A DNA stretch of 9,826 nt from assembly GCA_020849725.1 (NCBI GenBank), contig JADLAZ010000140.1:1-9826 (forward strand). The letters run 5' to 3'. The notes under the pieces are model-generated. The model saw nothing but the letters and a program-made list of their open reading frames with translations. It did not search any database and was not told the origin of the DNA. A program made the translations under genes and the position numbers. This document shows, one piece after another, positions 6,680-9,826 of this stretch (position 1 is the first letter of the stretch; every line of letters begins with the position of its first letter). The DNA comes from Chloroflexota bacterium (GTDB lineage: Bacteria; Chloroflexota; Chloroflexia; Thermomicrobiales; JADLAZ01).

Positions 6680-7865
6680 GCGTAGAGATGAGGCGGGCGT
6701 AGTCGGGCAGCGGCGCGCCGAGCAGGGGCAGCGCGTAGGCCGCGAAGGCGGGCGTGAGCGAGCGGCCGTCGGCGCCGATGAAGGCGTCGGGCAGGTGGCG
6801 CTCGGTGTTGGCGATGGCCGCCAGCTCCACCGAACCGACACCGCACTGATACGGATCGTTGCTCTCGCGCACGAGCGTGACCATGCGGTCGCTGACGCCG
6901 GCGAGTACCAGCCGCACCGCCTCACGGCCGACGGCTTCGGCCTCGGCCAGATCGACGGGTGAGGCCAGCGCCATGCTCATGCGCTGGATCGTGCCGGGCC
7001 GGTCGTAGCGGGCGCGCAGGCCGAGCGTGCCGGTGATGCGGCGGGCGAGCGCCTCAGCCGGGCTGGCGAAGTAGCGGTGGCCGAAGCTGTCGACGAACAC
7101 CGGCTCGTCGCCGCCGATCGGCCGGCCCTGGGTGTCCTTCATCGTCTCCGGCAGCACGACGACGGCGCGGCCGTACCGGGCGTGCACCGCCGCGATCTCC
7201 TCCAGCACCTGGCCGACCGAGGCGACCGGGCGCTCGGGCAGGTAGATGAGATGGGGCGCATCTTCCACCCGGCGCTTGCCGAGCCAGGCGGCCGCGGCCA
7301 CCCAGCCGGCGTTGCGACCCATGACCTCGATCAGCTTGACCGGATAGAGTGTTGCCTGGGCCTCGGTGTCCAGGCCGCTTTCCTGGGTGGCGATGGCGAC
7401 GAAGCGGGCGATGCTGCCGTAGCCGGGACAGTGGTCGGTGATGGGCAGGTCGTTGTCGATCGTCTTGGGCACGCTGATGACCCGCAGTGGCACGCCCCGC
7501 GTCTGGGCGAGCTGGTGCAGCGCGTGGGCGGTGTCGGCCGAGTCGTTGCCGCCGATATAAATGAAGGTCTGAATGTCGTGGCGCTGCAGGATCGTCAGCG
7601 CTCGCTCGGCGTCTTCCGGGCGGAGGCGGTAGCGGCAGGCGCCGAGTGCGGCGGCCGGCGTGCGCGGCAGCCGCGCCAGCACCTCGGCCGGCTGGCGGCG
7701 CAGATCGATCAGGTCCTCGCGCAGCAGCCCCTCGATGCCGAAGCGCATGCCGATGATCTCGCTCACCGCTGGATGGGCCATCGCCTCGGCGATGACGCCC
7801 CACAGGCTGGCGTTGATCACCGCCGTCGCCCCGCCCGATTGCCCGACGATCAGGTTGCCGGCCAC
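6675..7865 (-). CDS. pfp: 6-phosphofructokinase, pyrophosphate-dependent type (predicted)
   Basis: The enzyme phosphorylates fructose 6-phosphate at C1, or the reverse with pyrophosphate, in central carbon metabolism. The 396-residue product has the PfkA fold markers: GQSGGATAVINAS 8-20, GMRFGIEGL 39-47, IGGNDSADTA 104-113, PKTIDND 133-139 with catalytic Asp137, and MGRNAGWVAA 182-191. ATP-dependent PFK has GGDG and PGTIDND. Here Asp108 replaces that glycine and Lys134 replaces Gly before TIDND, both typical of pyrophosphate users. Asn107 replaces the preceding Asp, giving GGND rather than GGDD. The start is GTG 7865, with GGAGGAGG at 7871-7878. The gene converges on the Ntn-hydrolase gene and is divergent from the small basic ORF. 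The donor (PPi, ATP or both) is inferred from motifs; the fold is certain. Confidence 0.88.
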   Translation of the reverse strand: MAGNLIVGQSGGATAVINASLWGVIAEAMAHPAVSEIIGMRFGIEGLLREDLIDLRRQPAEVLARLPRTPAAALGACRYRLRPEDAERALTILQRHDIQTFIYIGGNDSADTAHALHQLAQTRGVPLRVISVPKTIDNDLPITDHCPGYGSIARFVAIATQESGLDTEAQATLYPVKLIEVMGRNAGWVAAAAWLGKRRVEDAPHLIYLPERPVASVGQVLEEIAAVHARYGRAVVVLPETMKDTQGRPIGGDEPVFVDSFGHRYFASPAEALARRITGTLGLRARYDRPGTIQRMSMALASPVDLAEAEAVGREAVRLVLAGVSDRMVTLVRESNDPYQCGVGSVELAAIANTERHLPDAFIGADGRSLTPAFAAYALPLLGAPLPDYARLISTQ

Positions 7866-7965
7866 CGCCCCCTCCTCCGATCGGCCCGCGCGGCCGGGTC
7901 ACAGGCTACCAGACCCCTTGCGTGGGGGCTAGAACACCGGCGCGGCGCGAACGCACGTGTGCGCG

Positions 7966-7971
7966 TAGAAT
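7966..7971 (+). promoter_or_regulatory. Putative -10 element for the small basic protein
   Basis: TAGAAT lies 52 nt upstream of ATG 8024, at the same spacing as the -10 candidates before 680 and 2953. Just upstream is an inverted repeat CGCAC-gt-GTGCG (7952-7963), which could be an operator or chance. The leader has a GGCCG-gttt-CGGCC hairpin at 7992-8005, directly before the ribosome binding site. No -35 match is seen. Confidence 0.33.
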
Positions 7972-8023
7972 AGGCGTCAAGTGAACTGAACGGCCGGTTT
8001 CGGCCCCGCCGAGGAGGAGCGCG

Positions 8024-8269
8024 ATGCACCGCCGCAACATAACGATCAAGCACACGCCATCCCGGCCGGTGCACACCGATACCGTCCGGTCGTCCAAGCG
8101 CGGCGGCGGACGCATCAGCCAGCGCGATGCCGCCCACGACGTCCGCCCGCCGTCGCCGGTCAAGGGCAGTGACCTCGGCGCGCTGCGGGCGGACCTGCAG
8201 CCGGCGACCGACAAGCCGAACGCTCGCACCGAGCCGGCCACACCCGCCAGTGGCGAGGTCGGCGGCTGA
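8024..8269 (+). CDS. Small basic, probably disordered protein of unknown function (81 aa)
   Basis: I do not recognise this protein. ATG 8024 is preceded by GAGGAGGAG, with GGAGG 6 nt from the start: one of the strongest ribosome binding sites here. Third codon positions are mostly G or C. The N-terminal half is strongly basic (MHRRNITIKH..., with SSKRGGGR near 23-30) and would suit nucleic-acid or anionic-surface binding. The C-terminal half is rich in Pro, Ala, Thr and Gly with acidic residues, and looks unstructured. There is no cysteine, no signal peptide and no membrane segment. It is divergent from pfk with its own -10 candidate. Its stop codon lies inside a 12-bp direct repeat that bounds the palindromic block downstream. 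It is likely a real gene; chance coding in GC-rich DNA is the main alternative. Confidence 0.58.
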   Translation: MHRRNITIKHTPSRPVHTDTVRSSKRGGGRISQRDAAHDVRPPSPVKGSDLGALRADLQPATDKPNARTEPATPASGEVGG

Positions 8270-8276
8270 GCCAGGG
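8265..8276 (+). repeat. 12-bp direct repeat, copy 1
   Basis: GCTGAGCCAGGG, containing the TGA stop of the small basic ORF. The same 12 bases recur at 8478-8489, bracketing the palindromic block. They may be a target-site duplication or a short duplication. Confidence 0.7.
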
Positions 8277-8280
8277 TGTG

Positions 8281-8470
8281 CGTCACATTCGTGCGTGGCG
8301 GGTCCGAGACCGGCGACCAAAGTCGCGCCTGGAGGGCCTGCGGCCACCAAACTCACCTCCGTGGGTTTCCCTGGTCCGAACCCAGTCCGCGACAGCGGAC
8401 TTCGTGGCGTCGCCGCACCCCAAAGGCGCGACTTCAGTCGCCGGCCGAACCGACGACGCAAACTCTGACG
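8281..8470. mobile_element. Possible MITE-like palindromic element (non-autonomous)
   Basis: The two ends are imperfect inverted repeats. Bases 8310-8330 match the complement of 8424-8444 at 19 of 21 positions. Weaker similarity continues outward to CGTCA (8281-8285) and TGACG (8466-8470). Inside are stacked hairpins, each with a 4-nt loop: 8313-8326 (GCGAC/GTCGC), 8349-8368 (AAACTCAC/GTGGGTTT with one G-T pair), 8384-8401 (AGTCCGC/GCGGACT, perfect) and 8428-8441 (GCGAC/GTCGC). No open frame of note is present. A 12-bp direct repeat brackets the block. It could be a MITE-like or REP-cluster element; transposition is inference, and no transposase is in the window. Confidence 0.5.
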
Positions 8471-8475
8471 CGGAC

Positions 8476-8505
8476 CCGCTGAGCCAGGGCGCCGAGGCTC
8501 AGCGG
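8476..8505. terminator. Perfect 10-bp hairpin, possible terminator
   Basis: CCGCTGAGCC pairs with GGCTCAGCGG across a 10-nt loop. It lies about 170 nt past the murJ stop on the minus strand and about 206 nt past the small basic ORF on the plus strand. There is no T-run on either side, so if it ends transcription it is not a classic intrinsic terminator. Its left arm contains copy 2 of the 12-bp direct repeat. Confidence 0.4.
8478..8489 (+). repeat. 12-bp direct repeat, copy 2
   Basis: GCTGAGCCAGGG, identical to 8265-8276 and offset by 213 bp. It forms most of the left arm of the 8476-8505 hairpin. Confidence 0.7.
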
Positions 8506-8674
8506 AGCCACCGCCACTCTGCGGATTGGTAGCGCCGGGCGCCGGTAGACTTTCCGTGTCTGCTCGGCGTCAAGCCGCGTCGGGTCAGCCGCACCTCGAC
8601 GGCGGTCAATGTCCTCGCCTGCCACATGACGAACGTCGCCGTGGATGCGCCGCACCGCGGGGGCGGTCGCGGCG
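8506..8674. other. Intergenic stretch without a recognised feature
   Basis: Between the hairpin and the murJ stop no frame looks like a gene. A TAGACT hexamer at 8546-8551 on the plus strand resembles the other -10 candidates, but nothing convincing follows it before murJ on the opposite strand. No tRNA or known RNA fold is evident by eye. Together with the repeat block, 8270-8674 is about 400 nt without a gene. Confidence 0.5.
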
Positions 8675-9826
8675 TCAACGGCGGAGACGACTGGCCGCCA
8701 GCCGGCCGATGTGCTGGAGGTCATCGACGCCCAGGCGTGGCAGCAGCCAGATGTAGAGCGCGCCGGCGGCGGCGGCGGGCACGACCACCCTTGCCAACTC
8801 GCCGGCCAGGCCGGGCGCCGGCGCCAGCAGGCCGGCGACGGCCGCCGCCAGCGCCGCCATCGGCACGGCCGCCGCCAGCGCCGCCAGGAGCGCGCGCGGC
8901 AGTCGGCCGGGCAGCGGTCCGAGGCTGCGGCGCACCAGCCAGAGCATGATCAATGCGTGGCTGATGAACTGGGCCGAGTTCGCCAGCACGAGGCCGACCA
9001 TGCCGAAGACCGGCAGCAGGGCCAGGGCCACGAGCAGGTAGATGCCGACGGCGACTACCCCAACCAGCACCGGCGTGAGCGTGTTCTGGCGCGCGTAGTA
9101 GGCGACGATCAGCACCTGATCGACGGCCGCGAACGGCAGGCCCGGCAGGTAGCACAGCAGGGCCAGCGCGATCAGATCCGCGCCAGCGCGATCGGTCGCG
9201 CCATGCTGGAAGAGCAGCGTCACGACCGGGCCAGCGAGCACCCACAGCCCGAGCGTGGCCGGCACGATCAGGGCCAGAACCAGACGCAGGCCGGCGCTGA
9301 GCGTCGCGCGGAAGCCATCGAGATCGCCGGCGGCCGCGTCGGCCGACAGTGTCGGCAGCGTGGCCAGCGCGATCGCCGCCGCGGCCAGCCCCAGCGCCAT
9401 CTGCTGCACCTGGGTGGCGTAGAGCATGGCCGGGATGACCGCCTCGCCTAATCCGGCGGCAAAGTTGCGGTCGAGGATGAGCGCTACCGTGCTGACCAGT
9501 AGCCCCAGGAAGATCGGCACGTAGAGCCGCGCGATCTGACGCACGGCCGGATGGGTGGGCCGGACCAGGCCGAGCGGCAGCAGATCGCGCAGGCCGATCA
9601 GCCCGGCGCCGACCAGCAGCGCTGCGCCCAGCACTGTCCCCCAGACCATGCTGGTGATGCCCAGTTCGAACCGGCCATGCAGCACCAACACCGTGACAAT
9701 GAGCGCCGCGTTGGGGATGAGCAGCGCCAGCGCGTAGGCAGCGAAGCGGTGCAGCGCCTGCAGCCCGGCCAGTAGAATGGCCGACAGGCTCAGCAGCAGC
9801 ACCGACGGCAGGATGGCGGCAACGAG
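8675..9826 (-). CDS. murJ: MurJ/MviN-family lipid II flippase, C-terminal part (cut by window edge)
   Basis: MurJ flips the peptidoglycan precursor lipid II across the cytoplasmic membrane. The visible 383 codons run in frame off the right edge. An internal GTG at 9802 is not taken as the start, because LVAAILPS continues upstream with no stop. Against a usual length near 500 residues, about a quarter at the N-terminus is missing. The product is almost entirely hydrophobic, with some ten membrane helices separated by short polar loops. It shows MurJ-like signs: FLGLLVSTVALILDRNFAAGLGEAVIPAML, ATQVQQMALGL, and ATLPTLSADAAAGDLDGFR after the helix that in the family reads ALPTLS. Later come LLFQHGA and VLIVAYYARQNTLTPVLVG (the FYARxDTxTP region of MurJ). 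A polysaccharide-flippase relative in the same MOP superfamily is the main alternative. Confidence 0.85.
   Translation of the reverse strand, partial: LVAAILPSVLLLSLSAILLAGLQALHRFAAYALALLIPNAALIVTVLVLHGRFELGITSMVWGTVLGAALLVGAGLIGLRDLLPLGLVRPTHPAVRQIARLYVPIFLGLLVSTVALILDRNFAAGLGEAVIPAMLYATQVQQMALGLAAAAIALATLPTLSADAAAGDLDGFRATLSAGLRLVLALIVPATLGLWVLAGPVVTLLFQHGATDRAGADLIALALLCYLPGLPFAAVDQVLIVAYYARQNTLTPVLVGVVAVGIYLLVALALLPVFGMVGLVLANSAQFISHALIMLWLVRRSLGPLPGRLPRALLAALAAAVPMAALAAAVAGLLAPAPGLAGELARVVVPAAAAGALYIWLLPRLGVDDLQHIGRLAASRLRR

Noticed and set aside
7077..7973. Plus-strand open frame opposite pfk
   Set aside because: Antisense to a well-supported phosphofructokinase; composition is typical of a shadow frame.
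8297..8470. Repeat block read as a CRISPR array
   Set aside because: The repeats are inverted and imperfect, there are no regularly spaced direct repeats of 24-40 bp with unique spacers, and no cas gene is present.
8526..8674. Possible tRNA or small structured RNA before the murJ end
   Set aside because: I could not find a cloverleaf, a T-arm GTTCNANNC box or another known RNA signature on either strand.
8645..9451. Plus-strand open frame opposite murJ, rich in Gln and Arg
   Set aside because: It mirrors the hydrophobic murJ sequence in antisense (Leu and Val codons read as Gln, Arg, Asp, His) and has no recognisable domain.

Overview
The window is a high-GC, gene-dense bacterial chromosome segment. 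G or C dominates third codon positions, and starts are ATG or GTG behind clear AGGAGG-type ribosome binding sites. The mix of genes suggests Chloroflexota, perhaps Thermomicrobia/Sphaerobacter-like: LysW-type amino-acid biosynthesis (otherwise typical of Thermus/Deinococcus and archaea), a pyrophosphate-type phosphofructokinase, a MurJ homologue, and short palindromic intergenic repeats. That placement is inference; Deinococcus-Thermus relatives are not excluded.

Layout. (1) 1-680, minus: N-terminal part of an M14 zinc carboxypeptidase, cut by the left edge. (2) 895-3486, plus: lysX, lysK and an unrecognised 177-residue protein, divergent from the peptidase. (3) 3580-4778, minus: galE, followed by a possible 49-residue ORF. 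(4) 4984-6606, plus: a gamma-glutamyltransferase-family Ntn hydrolase, divergent from galE. (5) 6675-7865, minus: a PPi-type phosphofructokinase, converging on the Ntn-hydrolase gene across a long hairpin built of 7-bp repeats. (6) 8024-8269, plus: a small basic protein of unknown function, divergent from pfk. (7) 8270-8674: non-coding, with a cluster of hairpins that looks like a small non-autonomous inserted element bounded by a 12-bp direct repeat. (8) 8675-9826, minus: C-terminal three quarters of a MurJ/MviN lipid II flippase, cut by the right edge.

How the genes work together. LysX and LysK are the first ligase and the last carrier-releasing hydrolase of LysW-mediated lysine (or ornithine/arginine) biosynthesis. 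The middle enzymes and LysW itself are not here. GalE supplies UDP-galactose for surface glycans, MurJ exports lipid II for peptidoglycan, and the phosphofructokinase serves glycolysis or gluconeogenesis. These are mostly housekeeping single-gene units rather than one pathway.

I found no transposase, integrase, CRISPR array, tRNA, rRNA, toxin-antitoxin or defence system, and no convincing new multi-gene system. The items most worth a second look are the 213-bp repeat-bounded palindromic block after 8265, the 7-bp-repeat hairpin at 6611-6679 that reaches into the pfk stop codon, the Asn-Asp active-site variant in the phosphofructokinase, and the non-canonical substrate site of the gamma-glutamyltransferase-like enzyme.
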